A stretch of DNA of 50,409 nt, from contig JABANN010000229.1 in assembly GCA_013115125.1 (NCBI GenBank), positions 1-50,409 on the forward strand, in the 5' to 3' direction. The stretch's first letter is position 1. Every line of letters begins with the position of its first letter. The notes beneath the pieces are model-generated. The model saw only the letters and a program-made list of their open reading frames with translations. It did not search any database and had not been told where the DNA came from. Of this stretch, positions 21,860-33,369 are shown in pieces. Source of the DNA: Perkinsus olseni. Its lineage: Eukaryota > Perkinsozoa > Perkinsida. The position numbers were made by a program, and so were the translations under genes.

Positions 21860-24430
21860 TCTGTGCATCAGGCGGCTCTCGGGGCTCGCTGGCTCTACTT
21901 CGCCGTGAAGAAGTACCTCAGAGAAAGGAACTCACTAGACTGGAAAAAGAGCTGTATCAATGAGTACACGGTACGAGCTTCGTTGTGCTGTTCGCGTGAG
22001 CATGCGTTGTTACCATCAGCAAATCCAAGCCTGTATATTGACGACCGAGCATTTGGCAGAGTTGGGCAGAATTGAAAAGCGCACGGTGATATCGTCCGGG
22101 ACGACTCCGCGTGATTTTTTTTCTCTTGATAGGTTTTTTGTAAGGACATCAAAGATTTCTTCGGCCACGATACCTATGTCATAAACAAGGTGTTAGAAGC
22201 TGCCAAAAAGTCCACTCCTGAGGACCCGGTACTGTTGTCAATCGTAGCGCGCCTTTGATGTCGTGAGGTGCTCAAGATACTGACGAAATTCCTCAGTAGT
22301 GATGACAAGTGGCACGTCCTATCGACTTGCACGAACCACCTCTCTGCCCTGTTTGCCCCATACCACATTTTTTTCAATGAGGCTCGGAGGTAAGCCCAGA
22401 ACACTCCATCTCTTACCGAGCTGCCTTGTGTCCGCTTAGAAGAATGCCCTGCCAGGTGCGATTCCTACTATCGAAGTGCGTGGTATGCATTTACGCTCAC
22501 CTGCGGAGGTTCCACTGGGGAAGGAAGATTCTTCGTGACTCCGTAGTTGGTGGGCTTCGAGTCTGCTGTATTCTGACTGGACGTGCAGATACAAGCCGGT
22601 GTGCCGTGTAGACGACGTGGGGAGCCTTAGAATTAGAATCATACTAGTGAATGAAGAAGAGCTCAGAGAGATATGTAATACCATCTCTGCCCGGAATCGC
22701 GCTTCTATCGGCTTCCGTTCTGAATATCACTCATATACCACCTCGCCCTCAACCGCATCTTCGCAATATAACGGTGGTACTACGGGGGAATAATAAGATA
22801 CTACAAACTCTGCATTTCCTCTGTGGTGCTCTCTGCTTGGGATGCAATAATAGTATTAGGCTACATAATAATATCTAGATGAATAGTTACAGTATATACC
22901 AATTATAATAACTATGTATTCTCATAGCATCAGGAATTAATATATTAATAGTGTATAATAAAATTTATGTGCCTTTGTCTGTATGATAGTGTCCATCTGA
23001 TGTGTATGTAGCTGAGCCGGATGCGTGTGTAGGTACCGGTCAGATATGCCCTCCAACCTGGGGTTTCTTCAATGCAAGGCACGAGTGTCGGTAGTATGGG
23101 CTGCATCAATGTCATTGCCATTGGCAATAACTCTGATCAGGTGGAATTTGCTCAAGAGGTTCTCAGAGCTGTTCGAGCGACAGCTGATGAATGTCTCGGG
23201 GGACCCGACTCTGCGAGACTGGGGTGCAAATCTTTGTGGCCGCATGAGTCCTCTCACGAAGAAAAAGAAAGGTCCGTGTTGATCTGGTCGCATCCCTCCT
23301 GGAGACCTCCGCCTTCGTTTAACCGTTAGGTCACGAAAAGAGCAAGCCGCAAGCAACGCCCAATCTGCAGTACAAGAATGCCATACAGACAGCCGAGCCT
23401 GATAAATATGAACCAGTAGGAATGGAAGTGGCCGTGAGCTCTGGCATGATGACTCCCACTGGTGTCCTTCAGGAGGACAATTGTTTCCTTCGCCTTCATA
23501 TCCCCTATCCTACAGCCTATCGTAATGCTGACGATAGCTGCAGTCCAGACGGCCGAGCCATGAGAAAGGATAGCAGCTTGGGGAAGAGCAAGGATGTGGT
23601 CCTATTCGAATGATCAGTGATGGTACTGGGTGGAAGCGGAACGCACTTGTTCTTTGATGTGCATTCTTGAAAAGGTTCAGCCTCACGCGATCGTCTTAGC
23701 CACCGAGCTGCTATTGAAATGTGGGCGCTCTGAACGGTACTGATAACGAGACCACTAGTTTCTACTCGCCTAGTACAGCTATGCAGCACTACTCTCGACA
23801 CGCCCCGGCAGCTATGCATTTTTACGTGTCGTATACTCTTGCCAACGTCTTCGTTAATGACAAAATGCTTCTCATGTGCTTGAGGTTGTTGGGTTGGAAG
23901 ATTAGTGGGGATTCCTGTTCGACTCGAAGTACGCTTGGGAGGTTCAGCTCGGTGGCTCGAGTATGACTATCTAGCAAGATGCCGAGCGCGAAGGTTCCTC
24001 TCCCACCCTTGAAGTCGGTATTCGCTGATGCCTTTATGCGGTGCAAGAACGGTAATATTGGGCTTAGGGAGTGGATGGATGACGCTTGGGTTTGTTCGAT
24101 CACGCCTGAGGCGCTGATGAGCCCGTTGCCTGTGAGTGCTTGTGCCTTGTTTGGTTGTCTGGAAGTTCAAGCGGCGGAGAGGCAGCTACGGATATTATTA
24201 GGAAGGTGTCTTCCAACCTTCCAGGCCCCGAAGTATTATCTATCATAAACAAGACGGCTATTCCTCTATCATACGGAGACGCCTGCCATGCTCTCACGCA
24301 CTTGACGAATCTTGGAGACTTCAAAAGAGGCAGCCAGGAATTCAGAGGCTTCATAGCCAAGCTCGATACGCAGGTGTGCAGCCCGAGTTATTCATCAGCC
24401 GAGCCGCTCAGCGAACATGACGGATGATTC
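21860..24430 (+). CDS. Helical-repeat protein, possibly of the organelle RNA-binding (HPR/RAP) kind (partial model)
   Basis: Plus-strand exon-like pieces with helix-pair character: ARWLYFAVKKYLRERNSLDW (near 21890), DIKDFFGHDTYVINKVLEAA (near 22150), VLKILTKFLSSDDKWHVLST (near 22270), LLKRFSELFERQLMNV (near 23150), KVPLPPLKSVFADAFMRCKN ending SITPEALMSPLP at a GTGAGT donor (23979-24132), and ATDIIRKVSSNLPGPEVLSI through YGDACHALTHLTNLGDFKRG to a GTGTGC donor (24180-24372). The repeated loose helix pairs resemble the degenerate repeats of alveolate mitochondrial RNA-binding proteins, but no RAP domain was found. The pieces may belong to more than one gene; the start and end are unknown. Confidence 0.33.
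22855..22975. other. AT-rich island
   Basis: About 120 nt dominated by A and T (runs such as ataataatatctag and tattaatatattaata) within otherwise balanced sequence. It contains no frame of note. Confidence 0.6.
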
Positions 24431-24712
24431 GTTGGTAAGGTGTTCCCTCGGATAGCTGACTGCCCCATGAAGACCTGGCGGCTGCTCCGCTATTTGGTAG
24501 ACCTGAGGACGCGAAATGGCTTGAAAGTAGGGATAGGGATGGTTGGGGATTTTTAATGGTGGAGATGCCCATCTTAAATTCTGCCAGGTGTGCATGCCCT
24601 GGTTCGAGAAGACTCTGCCGCAGTGTGATCCGCATGTAGCAATAGACATATTATACAGGCTTTACCGTATATCTGGCGTCCATGTGAAGTAAGAATGCTG
24701 TTATACCTGTAA

Positions 24713-24785
24713 GCCCGTCTAGCTCAGTCGGTAGAGCGCAAGGCTCTTAACCTTGTGGTCGTGGGTTCGAGCCCCACGGTGGGTG
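24713..24785 (+). tRNA. tRNA-Lys (anticodon CTT)
   Basis: A complete 73-nt cloverleaf. Acceptor GCCCGTC pairs with GGTGGGT (with G-U pairs). The D arm is GCTC-AGTCGGTA-GAGC. The anticodon stem CAAGG/CCTTG encloses the loop CTCTTAA, giving anticodon CTT. The T arm is GTGGG-TTCGAGC-CCCAC and the discriminator base is G. The internal A box (TAGCTCAGTCGG) and B box (GGTTCGAGCC) are canonical. TTTT at 24788-24791 follows as a pol III terminator. There is no intron and no encoded CCA. Confidence 0.98.
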
Positions 24786-24787
24786 TA

Positions 24788-24791
24788 TTTT
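24788..24791 (+). terminator. RNA polymerase III terminator of tRNA-Lys
   Basis: Four T residues three nt after the mature 3' end of the tRNA. This is the minimal pol III stop signal. Confidence 0.75.
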
Positions 24792-25015
24792 CGTATTCCT
24801 TGCAGTAGGGGGCGGAGCTTTTGCTTCGTGGACAGCACTTGCGTTGTTCTTTGCTGGGCGCGACTCTTCGTTTTCGCGCGGCTGAGCTCATCGAGCTCGG
24901 TAATTCCAACTCGCACCGATTGATACGACTCCGTGATTGCTTAGCTGCGGTGTGATTCTATGAATATCGTTGCATCTCTGCTGAGAATAGTCATTTTAGG
25001 TATACTTCGCCGTTA

Positions 25016-25705
25016 ATGCAGGCAGCGTTACAAAAAACGTTCGATCACCTTGATAAGGACCAGTTTGATGCTGTCTCTCCTAGAGATTTGTGAGTATCAG
25101 GGCGAGCCGCTTTCTCTGGAGTGCGCAGTTTTTTGCGGTATTGCGGACCAAGATCCTACCCGGTCTTGGACCAGAGACCGAAAACTATGGTTACGAAGCA
25201 CTCGGGGCCTCCTCGCAGGTACCGGTTGGTATACGCTTTAGGCGTTTTTCGTGTGAGAGGACCTCCTTTACGTCGTGCACTGACCCGGGTTACTCCCGCT
25301 CTGCTTCACGCCTTCCGGAATGGCAAAGCTACGGATATAGGATCGGAGGGTGCTCAGTCCTCAACCTTCCCCGCTCTTGGCGACCTCATTCGATCAGGAC
25401 TTGTCCGGATAGCCTGGTGTATAGGCCGCGTAATTGGTGATGACGACGATCAATGGTGCGAGACTTCAGTGTGGAAGCAAGTACAACGACTCCTTAAGGT
25501 AGTAACCGGCAACAGTCCCTTCTTAGAAAACACAGTTCGTTCGCTGCCGTTCATTCATTAGGGCGTAGCGAAGGAAATTCGTCTAGTCCTCGACAGCCTG
25601 GAGAACAAGGATCTACTTGTCCTCGAGGACGTCTACGGAAAGGCTGAAGCAGTAGTGCTGGGGACTTCGGCCGCGAGTGTTGATGTGGTGGCCTCAGAAC
25701 TATAA
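25016..25705 (+). CDS. Unrecognised helical protein (about 3 exons)
   Basis: The ATG at 25016 opens MQAALQKTFDHLDKDQFDAV and soon meets a GTGAGT donor. A second exon (about 25121-25499) is open and basic (RYRLVYALGVFRVRGPPL, then IAWCIGRVIGDDDDQW and SVWKQVQRLLK) and ends at GTAGTAACC. A 63-nt intron leads in phase to GVAKEIRLVLDSLENKDLLV and DVYGKAEAVVLG, with a stop at 25703-25705. The alternating short helices resemble those of the gene upstream, so it may be a relative or its continuation past the tRNA. The junction between exons 1 and 2 is not certain. Confidence 0.42.
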
Positions 25706-26015
25706 GCCCTTTTTGAAGGACGTGAGAGCTGCAAAAGCGACAATATCGTACTATGGCGCACCGCCGCCACCTAAGAGGCACATCAATGATCCAAGACGAG
25801 TCACGAGTGAAACTTTGAAATTCTGAGTGCATGAGTGAGGGTGTTTCCGCTTGACTGTTTCTCGACCGCCCGCCGAGCCAAGTTATTCGCAAGGTGGAGA
25901 TACCTCCGCATTACCGTCAGACTCGATGCCGTATCGCTGGTGCCCATCTCCTCCCATGAACCTTGAGGGTCTTGTCGTATAGTGGCTCCTCATTCGTACT
26001 AGTAGGAGTCCGTAG

Positions 26016-27620
26016 ATGTTCTTTTTCGCGTTTCTACTCTGGGGCGTCCTTGTCCGCCTCTCCGCGGCAGACGGTAGTCGAGATGCACGCTTCATGCTGT
26101 GCACAGCGGAGTGCCAGTTCAAGTGCCAGCCACCGGTGTATAGGCTGCTACAGGATGGCAGCGTGGATCCTCGGGACCTAACCAGGCATGCTGATGTGAG
26201 CAGAGGGCGCTGGTTAGACGAAGACGCTGAGAGGCGTCCATACCATAATTAGCTCAACGGGTAGAATAATCACTGAGATAGCATCGTGCTAGAGCCCTAT
26301 AGCAATTGAGTGCACCAAACCTCCACAGCTGGATACTTGGACCCACCTCTCTGTCAGTCATGCTTCGCTTCGAGTGTATGTTCGAATGATACACTATGCC
26401 TTCTTCACTTGATTTCGTGCTGTATGGCGAGCTTTGTTGCTATCAGGTTATCAGCACAGTTCGGTCGGAGCCAGGCCTATACGCCCCTCCTAATTTCTAC
26501 GATCAGCTCCATCTCGCTCTGGAGGCAGCCTTGACGGACCTCCTCAGGGGAGATAGATCCCGCCTTGTGGATGCTGACGATTCCAGAGTCGACGCATCCG
26601 GTAGGAGTCCGCCGCACTAAGTGTTGCCACTCCGAGATATAATTCCACAGGTTTTCCACTGGCAACGCCACAGCAGGACCTCGGGAAGGTGCTCCGGCTC
26701 ACAGGCTGGGGCTGCGAGGACAACTGCGGGTATCAGTGCATGCACATTAATCACAGACTTCGCGTTGAGAACGGCGAGCCTGTTGTCAAGTATGGCGGCA
26801 AATGGGCCTTCACCCGTGTTTTCGGTGAGTCCGCCGACTTGGCCATTCGCTCCGAGTTCGCCTCGATTCGTCAGGCATGCAAGAGCTGATGTCAGTGGTA
26901 TCATCCCTCCTCAACGCCCTCCCTCATGTCATCTTCTTGTATCAGTGTTACGGCTCGAAAACAGTCCCTCTCGAAGAGTACCGCTTCGGTAGAGTATGGA
27001 CACTCTACGCTTGTATCGGTATCATTGTGTGGATCGCCAGTGCCACCTTCCACACTCGGGATTGGCCGGCTACTGAGGCCTTCGACTACATGTCGGCCCT
27101 GATGGGTGTATCGACAGCATTGATGACGGGCCTCGTCTATAATTTGGCCGGCCCCAAGGGTGACAAAGCGCTCCGGGCGTGGCTTCCCGCGATACCTGTG
27201 TACCTGTTCATCATGGCTCATCAGTACTATATGCTGTTCATCGACTTCAACTATGGTTGGAATATGAAAGTTGCTTGCTCGGTCGGAGCTGTCATGGTCA
27301 TCAGCTGGTGCTACTGGGCCTTCACCCACAGACGTCGCGGCAAGTACGTCAGGTGGATCTACGTCGCCACTCTCGGTATAGCTCCTCTCTTGTATGCCTT
27401 CGAGCTCAACGATTTCCCACCATACTTCCTCGTACTGGATGCGCATGCGTGCTGGCATTTTACCACCGTGCCTCTGCAGTTCGTGTGGTACCACTTTGTC
27501 GAGGACGATTTGTTGTGGGAGATGCGCCACAGAGTGTCCGCCAAGTATGACGAGGACGCGGAGGAGGCTAAGCTAGAGGCCGGCGATGAGCGTGGATCTT
27601 CGGCACGGCGGAGGGTCTGA
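26016..27620 (+). CDS. PGAP3: PGAP3/Per1-like GPI-anchor remodelling protein
   Basis: Membrane protein of the Per1 family (CREST superfamily), which removes the unsaturated acyl chain from GPI anchors in the ER or Golgi. Exon 1 (26016-26195) gives a signal peptide (MFFFAFLLWGVLVRLSAADG) and the first Cys motif CTAECQFKC. Exon 2 (about 26677-26824) reads VLRLTGWGCEDNCGYQCMHI and GGKWAFTRVFG, the family's WxCxxxCxYxCM...GKWPF block. After a 50-nt intron, exon 3 (26875-27620) supplies seven membrane spans with the hallmarks ASATFHTRD, EAFDYMSALM and LDAHACWHFTTVPL, whose His and Asp residues are thought to be catalytic in this superfamily. The link between exons 1 and 2 spans about 480 nt and may hide another small exon. 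Family assignment is firm. Confidence 0.92.
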
Positions 27621-28092
27621 AGCGACCTCGATAGGTCAACAATGTTCCTCGGAAGCGCTAAGCGTCCCCTGAGCGAGAAGGGACTTGCTTCCGTTGTATT
27701 ATTTGTTCAGTTCCTAGCTTTTGCATAGATCAACCTAAGATTCTTGTTGTCAATGGGAAGGTAGCTCTGAGTACCCGAATGACTAATAGAGCTCCCACTA
27801 ATCTCGGACATGTTTGGAAAGGTAGCAAGTATTACTAAGTATATATACACTTCTCACCCGCCTCATACCAGAGAAGAGGCGCACAAAAACAGTGGCCACA
27901 CAGTCCGATAGTGACCAGCTCCATGAGAGGGATAGGGAGAAGGAACATGTATCATGCCCTGCTCTCCTCTGCAGTTGTCCAATCGCCGCCTCACTCGCTC
28001 GAGTGGCAGCCTCCAACGGACCCTCGTCGGTCCCCTCTACCACAGCGTCCTTAGCAGGCCTCTGGTGGGACACCTGTTGATTCAAGCCAATC

Positions 28093-31000
28093 ATGCCCGT
28101 CCCGAGTAAGTCGACCCGCTGGCCCGCTGGTCCTCATCCTTGACTCCTACTCAGACGTCGCGTCCAAGATGTGTATGCTTGTGGTTGTGCACCTTACCTT
28201 GCAGCTTTCGGGTACCTAAAACCAACGATTTCGCATCTTACCACTGGCCGGGTCTCAGGGCAATTTCTTCCCTGTGAAGGCCCACTTCTCATCGACTCCT
28301 TCCCGGAATGCGATCCTCGGCTAGACGAGTAGTCTGGACCCATCCGGATGTGGCCGGTTGTTCATTGATCCAACCAGCCGCATTCGTCTCAACCGCTGTC
28401 ATGACTTTTGTCTCTTCGCGTCATTAGTTACTTCGCCACATGTAACGTGGTCCGTACCACAGCTGCCCTCACCGAGCGTGATGACGACCTCCCTGCAGTC
28501 GCAGTAGACTGCAAGTTCGGCGCCACCGGCAACAGTGCCGTCCACAGCATAGTCGCTGCATACCAGATATTTACCAACTCCCCCGAGGGTCAGGCCTTAC
28601 GCTGCATGCAGGTCGACGCCGACTGCTCATTTCAGGTCTTAGAAGATGCACCGAGCTGCTCTATCTCTTTCTCCGAAGCGGAGCGAACCCCAACATTCGG
28701 CGCTCGGTACGTCGCAACCCAGCCTCGCCTGAAAAATCTTTCCTGTTGTCCAGAGGGATTGTCGCGCTCCGTCTCACGACGCTGTCTTCCTCACGAGTCG
28801 GTCATCAAGTCCCACTGGGCTACACTGGGCCGCTCAGACCCTGCGTGATTGGGGGGCCCAGGCCGACACCATGGAGGACTTGGTAGGCCTCGTGTAACCC
28901 CTCAGCATTTGAATTTGATTTGCCTTCCAGAGCGGCTACACCCCCTTGGAGCTTTCACTCGCCCTTTTGGGTAGGGACCACCGCTTGACCTTCGCCCTAG
29001 CGGGTACGTCTCCCCCATTTCTCAAGTGTCGTCATCTGACCCGGTCGTAGGGTGCACCAATATCAGCTTCCCGTCGAGACCGGACCTCTCCTCTGAGTCA
29101 TCGTTGGTCCAGAAGCTCTGCCAACCGTGCCCGCCCGGTGAGAGATTGCAGCGGCAATCATCTCAGAGCATCTCGCTGTCTCATTGAAAACCCCTCTACG
29201 GACACGGCTCCTGAATCCCGCTGCTCAACAGGCACGGCGGGTACGGGAGGCAGGTGCAGGCCATGCGTCCTGGACGGGGAGGCTGCCAACTCTGGTGCGA
29301 TTCGGCCTAACCTCTGACGTCAGTTTTCTGTCGGTACGCCACTCCTCAGATCAAACGGAGTGCATCATCTGTGACTCTGCGCAGGGTCTGATCCCCAGCG
29401 ATGACCGTAGTCGGTGTATCAAGCGCCCCTTGCCAGCTTGGGTAGAGAGACACCCTTAGAGGCACCCCAATGCATCTGTTTCTTCTTCCAGGCAGTTGGT
29501 CTCATCTGGGCGTTCTCATCTCTAGCTGTGCTCGTTACCGTTATAGTGGTAGTCCGCAAGCCCTTGCGGCGCCACTGCCTTATCAAAGGGGTCAACAACA
29601 GCGAGTAGGCCTCAACCCCATCGCGGGAGCCAGTTCACCGAGTCCACCCGTCAGGCCATGGAGGTGCCGGGTGTTCGCGGCTCTCGGCGGGAAGATGACG
29701 AGTCTTCCCGAGAAAGATGCCTCCAAAATGAACTACTCCCAAGCCATCAAGAAGGAGAACTACGACTTCCTCAATCTTCTCACCAAGTGCGGAATGCTGA
29801 ACCCTGTCTGTTTGAGAAGCTTCTCTGTCCTCAGGAGTTGGCACGTCGACGCTGACAAGGTGAGTACCGACATGGGGGAGCTCCCGCTCACCACAGCCCT
29901 GCGAGTAAGGCGGCCGAGCGTTGTGAAGCTGCTGCTGAACGCCAAGGCGAATCCACTGGTGAGATCACCACCTATTGGATGGAGCGAAGAGCCCGATGCA
30001 GGCTTGCGACCCTTCGGTTGGGAAGTGCCCGCTGATGATCTCGCTAGATAGCCTCCACGACTCGAGTAAGTTGTAGGCCCTGGGTGGCCCGAAGATCTTC
30101 AGCTCTCCCACCGAACTGTTGAGACTTTACCCGAGCGATAGTCCTGCCTTTTCAGTGAGCGAGATAACCTCGGCTGCGTCGCCCTCGAGCATCGCGGAGA
30201 ATATCCTCGGCCAGGGCGGCGAGGTGGAGGATGCTCAGCAGGCAGAGTACACATGCTTCGACTCCGCCACCACAGACCTCCTATGGTCCTCTACTCAGGG
30301 TCCACAGTCTCCTGCTCATATCCATCGCTCTGATGGAGAAGTCTTGGGCATTCGGGCTCGCGCAGCACGCATTATCAAACCCTGCTAAGCTCACCGGCGG
30401 TCATGACAGCCTCCCGATGATGCTCGCTCGGGTGAGTGTCTTCCCTGCTCTTAGTGGTTGGTATAAGTCCTCCACTTCCAGTGTGGCCTAACAGCGCAGT
30501 GCCTCGAGGTCTTGTCTGTGGACACAGCCGCCCAGAGTGGTGCAGCGACCTACACGAATAAGGATGGTAGGCTGCAGTGTAATCTACCTGGGGAGATCTA
30601 TTACTCCATCGGTGCTTAGGAGAGAACCTCCTGCACGTAGCGGCCTCCGCCGTGAACTTCAGAATCTGCGACAGAGCCGTTGAACTCGGGGCTAACGTCA
30701 TAACGAAGGACGGCAGCGTAGCTCAATAACTACGGCTATACCTCCGCTGACATTCGGTCTCAGGGGCACACTGCGATCATGCGAGCTCGTACTTCGAGCT
30801 CTTCCTTCCCGACTAACCACTACCTAGCCTGCCACCTCGCCTTGCAGGCCTCAGGTAGGCCCTCGTTTCCGGGTCAGCTTGGAAGGTTCCTCATTCCTCT
30901 GTAGATCTGTATGCCGTCGTGGATGCAGTGGAAGGAGCCTGGCTGGCTCGTTTAACCCCTCCCTACACTAGCTCCACCACACCGATTGTGAGCACTGTCA

Positions 31001-33362
31001 CGGAGCACCACTGGGGTGGGCCAATCTCTGTCCCCGACCAGGTCCTTGCCGCTGTCCAATTACTCGTCACCAAGCTAACCCAAAAGCTAGAAGACGCATT
31101 AGAGAAGGAGGACGTCTCTCAATTGGAGGAGTCGATCGAGCTCGTGAAGTACAGCCGAATTCAAGTGAGTTGGGACGCTGTGGTCTACACGAGGACGCCT
31201 CTGCATCATTCAGGGCATGCCCGATGAGGCCCGGGCCATCTGCAGCATGTCGAGATTGAAGCTCCTCCGAGGCGTGAAAACGGGTAACGAGCTGGAGCTG
31301 AAGCAAGCTGTCATCAACGCTAAACAGTGAGGGTGTCTGGCTCGGTGGGCGCCTCTGAGTTTTTTCTGAGGTATAACGTCTCAGCTAAGCTGAGCGAGGA
31401 GGTCGCTGCGGCCGAAGCTGCCCTCAAAACCGTATCCGAGCAGAAGGCTGTGAGCGGCGCCATCAGAAATCTCGAGGAGGCATTGAGTTCCAGAGACCCT
31501 CGCTGTCTGTGTCATGCCGTTTTGAAGTGCGTGTTGGGTGGTTGCGGTGTGTCAACCCGACCAGCAGGTGTAGAGGTTGCCTTCCTCAAGGCAACCGCCT
31601 CCTCACGAAGGCAACTATCGTGCTCAGAGACTTGATCTGGAAGCTTCTGGAAGATGGTCGGCATCTCCTCGACCATGCTCAATAGTTCCTAAAAGATCAT
31701 CTTAGGCCTCAGCCAGAATAACGTTACTATGCTGGACGAAGCGCTGCGGCTGGCTCGTCGCTCGTCTCTTAGCGATCCACGCATCGAAGCACTGTGCAGG
31801 ACGGTTACTTCAGTGATGGGGCACACTCCGGTGAGTGAAGCCCTGTTGTGTCACTGTTGCTAATAACCGTGGCGTCTCAGACCTACGTGTTGCTGCGAAG
31901 ACTCGAAACAGCTGCCAAGGAGGATGACCCCCGAGTACCGCCGTCACTGTAGACCCGAGTGATCCTTTCTTGGGAACTTTAGATTATCTTTGAGACTCTG
32001 AGCGACGCGGTTGCCGTGGGCTTGGACCGAGCCAGCCCCTTATTCGACAGAGCCCTGGAGAGGTGCAAGTCCCGTGTTCGGGTTGGGTTGTCTCTACGCC
32101 TGCGGCAGGTATCATACAGTCCGAGAGTCACCTCGGCATTGGAAGGTCGAACTCGGTCGGCCGTATGAGCTCCAAGATGCCATTCTTAACAAAGTCGTGG
32201 TGAGCTGACTGAGGATGCGTGGAAGCAGGGCCATATCCCCATTATGCAGGTCACCACAGAGCCCAAGGTGAAGCAGTTTTTCCAGGCTCTGCTTGACGAC
32301 ACTCATAAGGTGGCTTACACCAGGGACCGGTAGGAGGCTCCGGCACGATCTCTGCGGTTTGTACCTTTCCTTTGGCAGGCGGAACGAGCGAGTGCCAGCT
32401 AGGCTGCGGCTGCAGGATGTCGTCCTCGTGCAGAATGAGAGGAGCTTCGCCAAGTATCGTAGGAAAAGGTATAAACGCCTCGGCACTGCTCTATGGTGGC
32501 AATTAGAGCACGCAGGTCCGACATTCGTGGGAAGGTTCGGGACTCGGAGCCTGGGGTCAAGCAGTTTACCGGTATAAAAACTGCAAGGTGGGAGTGATGG
32601 GGAGATTAAGAATCTCGTGGAAGAGAGAGTATTCTCAGGTGCTGGCATGGGATGCTTGGAGTCGACAAAGAGCCCCTTCAGGCTGATGTAAACGAGGTGG
32701 GTCTGCCTGTTCAATTTCGACAAACCTTTATTCTCTCTCGTCAGTTCTATCTGTTCCACGGCACGACGCCGATGGCTGCCGAAGCGATAACCTCCAGTGA
32801 CTTCAAGATGGACGCCGCCGCCGGCAGCAGCAGCAATGCAGGCGAGGCCCCCCGCCGATGCATCCTGAACTGTTCGACGTGGGGTGGATCCAGGTTCGCT
32901 CTACGGTCGAGGCATATACTTTGCTGAGTGTTGTTCTAAGAGTGACGAGTACTCGACGGTGGTAGGCTCCTGCGAGTGCTCCTCCTGCCGTATTTAATGT
33001 ATGACCTGCAGGAGGCCGAGGGTCCGAGAGCCGGGCAACGAGCACTGCTTCTCTGCAGGGTTCTCGCTGGCCGAATTTTGTGAGGGAGGGGACGCTGCTG
33101 TAAGTTACATGGATTGCTACTGGTCCGCAGGTACAGCGACGACGTGTATCCCAGAACAGGCGAGCTCGTGTCCAGCGTCGCGAGCGGAGAGTTCGACAGC
33201 GTCATCGGAGACAGAGAGAAATGCAGGAACACCTTCAGAGTGATCTCTCAGTCGATTACAACACCCAACACCCATCGCGGCCGTCCTCAGGAGTTCATCG
33301 TCTACGACGAAGACCAGGTCTACCCTGAGTTCGTCATTTGGTACACACAGGAGTTCAGCTGA
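28093..33362 (+). CDS. Ankyrin-repeat poly(ADP-ribose) polymerase, tankyrase-like (many small exons)
   Basis: ADP-ribosyltransferase that transfers ADP-ribose from NAD+ to target proteins. The start ATG at 28093 is preceded by an in-frame stop; 5' introns of 49, 49, 53, 47, 47 and 48 nt join in phase. Ankyrin-like pieces include ELLYLFLRSGANPN and GYTPLELSLALLGRDH (28.6-29.0 kb), RRPSVVKLLLNAKANPL (29.93 kb) and NLLHVAASAVNFRICDRAVE with LGANVI (30.64 kb). Helical repeats follow at 31.0-32.2 kb (KLEDALEKEDVSQLEESIEL, AIRNLEEALSSRDPR). The PARP domain uses exons 32250-32329, 32379 onward, 32745-32841, 32894-32961, 33012-33079, 33131-33239 and 33291-33362. It holds FYLFHGT (His), LYGRGIYFAE (Tyr), RALLLCRVLAGR, DSVIGDREK and EFIVYDEDQVYPE (Glu), so the H-Y-E triad is complete. 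Exon joins between 29.0 and 32.0 kb are only partly worked out. Near 29.48 kb one frame shows a hydrophobic run (see findings). Confidence 0.85.
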
Positions 33363-33369
33363 GTACCCT

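Noticed and set aside
28480-28860. A PhnD-like periplasmic-binding ectodomain at the start of the PARP gene
   Set aside because: It rested on reading through a 47-nt intron. With that intron removed the phases agree all along and ankyrin-like sequence (ELLYLFLRSGANPN) appears instead.
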